Part shown: in pieces, positions 40,353 to 40,482 of the stretch
How the letters are laid out: every line of letters starts with the position of its first letter
Numbering within the stretch: position 1 is the first letter of the stretch
NCBI GenBank assembly: GCA_029263195.1
Contig: JAJCXX010000018.1
Location: 1 to 40,482, forward strand
DNA length: 40,482 nucleotides
Origin: Acidimicrobiales bacterium
Lineage (GTDB): Bacteria > Actinomycetota > Acidimicrobiia > Acidimicrobiales > Aldehydirespiratoraceae
Reading direction: 5' to 3'
Position numbers and translations under genes: made by a program
The notes under the pieces: generated by a model
The model's input: the letters and a program-made list of their open reading frames with translations, nothing else
Databases searched by the model: none
What the model was told of the DNA's origin: nothing

Positions 40353-40425
40353 TGGGCCTGGCGGGGATCGAACCCGCGACCGAGCGATTATGAGTCGCTT
40401 GCTCTAACCACTGAGCTACAGGCCC
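40353..40425 (-). tRNA. tRNA with CAU anticodon (tRNA-Ile2 or elongator tRNA-Met)
   Basis: The 73-nt minus-strand gene folds into a full cloverleaf: acceptor GGGCCTG/CAGGCCC with discriminator A, D-arm GCTC...GAGC, anticodon arm AGCGA-CTCATAA-TCGCT with anticodon CAT, T-arm GCGGG-TTCGATC-CCCGC. CCA is not encoded. The initiator traits (C1:A72 mismatch and three G:C pairs in the anticodon stem) are absent. C4:G69 and C5:G68 and the anticodon arm resemble the lysidine-modified tRNA-Ile2 more than E. coli elongator Met, so Ile2 is somewhat favoured. Confidence 0.95.
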
Positions 40426-40453
40426 GCCCGGACCCTATCGCCAGACGCGAAAC

Positions 40454-40476
40454 GGACCGCACTCAAAGTGCGGTCC
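40454..40476. terminator. Strong hairpin, possible terminator
   Basis: GGACCGCACT (40454-40463) and AGTGCGGTCC (40467-40476) form a perfect 10-bp stem with the 3-nt loop CAA. Its strength suits a transcription terminator for a gene beyond the right edge or for the tRNA region. No T-run is visible in the few bases that follow on either side before the window ends. Confidence 0.5.
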
Positions 40477-40482
40477 GAGTCA

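Noticed and set aside
40353..40425. Initiator tRNA-fMet
   Set aside because: The first base pair is G:C rather than C:A mismatch and the anticodon stem lacks the three consecutive G:C pairs.

Overview
The window is high-GC DNA from an actinobacterium. Frequent GTG starts, many ATGA/GTGA start-stop overlaps, several apparently leaderless regulator genes, Thr-rich secreted-protein linkers, ECF sigma factors and a LAL-type LuxR regulator all fit. Acidimicrobiia or a relative is my guess from protein style only; no rRNA or other decisive marker is present. The window is chromosome-like: no insertion sequence, phage gene, integrase or CRISPR array was seen. Coding density is very high and no stretch over 300 bases lacks a gene.

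Layout. 1-4101 (minus): a GerMN/peptidoglycan-binding lipoprotein cut by the left edge, an MDR oxidoreductase and two membrane-anchored cell-surface proteins. 4334-5268 (plus): a membrane protein with a winged-helix regulator. 5330-9779: a divergent module of an FCD-type GntR regulator, an AceE/transketolase-like thiamine-diphosphate enzyme and a 1-aminocyclopropane-1-carboxylate (ACC) deaminase that keeps the family's key catalytic residues, with a palindrome in the shared promoter. 9808-10914: a HAD hydrolase and a VOC protein. 11037-14000: an ECF sigma/anti-sigma pair, then a thioredoxin-like protein and a CPA1 antiporter. 14034-18373: SelO, a PhyH-type dioxygenase, and a TetR-SDR pair with two tandem operators. 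18411-22364 (minus): a tightly overlapped assimilatory sulfate-reduction operon (cysH, siroheme dehydrogenase, cobA, sir). 22508-25151 (minus): a LacI regulator with a small unknown protein, and an ion-channel-like protein. 25317-31356 (plus): a six-gene operon (RraA-like, ALS-like TPP enzyme, PcaB/fumarase-superfamily lyase, flavodoxin-like reductase, two paralogous membrane proteins) faced by a LAL regulator. 33749-34701: ECF sigma plus DUF1622. 34715-39389: NAD(P)H-hydrate epimerase, malic enzyme, a decayed PAP2-family gene and class II fumarase. 39379-40482: a nitrilase-superfamily hydrolase, a tRNA with CAU anticodon and a strong hairpin.

How it works together. Three regions look like coherent systems. 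The sulfate operon supplies APS reductase, sulfite reductase and two steps of siroheme synthesis. The GntR/TPP/AcdS module plausibly turns ACC into 2-oxobutanoate and ammonia and then acts on the 2-oxoacid. The 25317-31356 operon has recognisable enzyme folds but no pathway I can assign, and is the best candidate here for an undescribed system. Malic enzyme and fumarase sit near each other in C4-acid metabolism.
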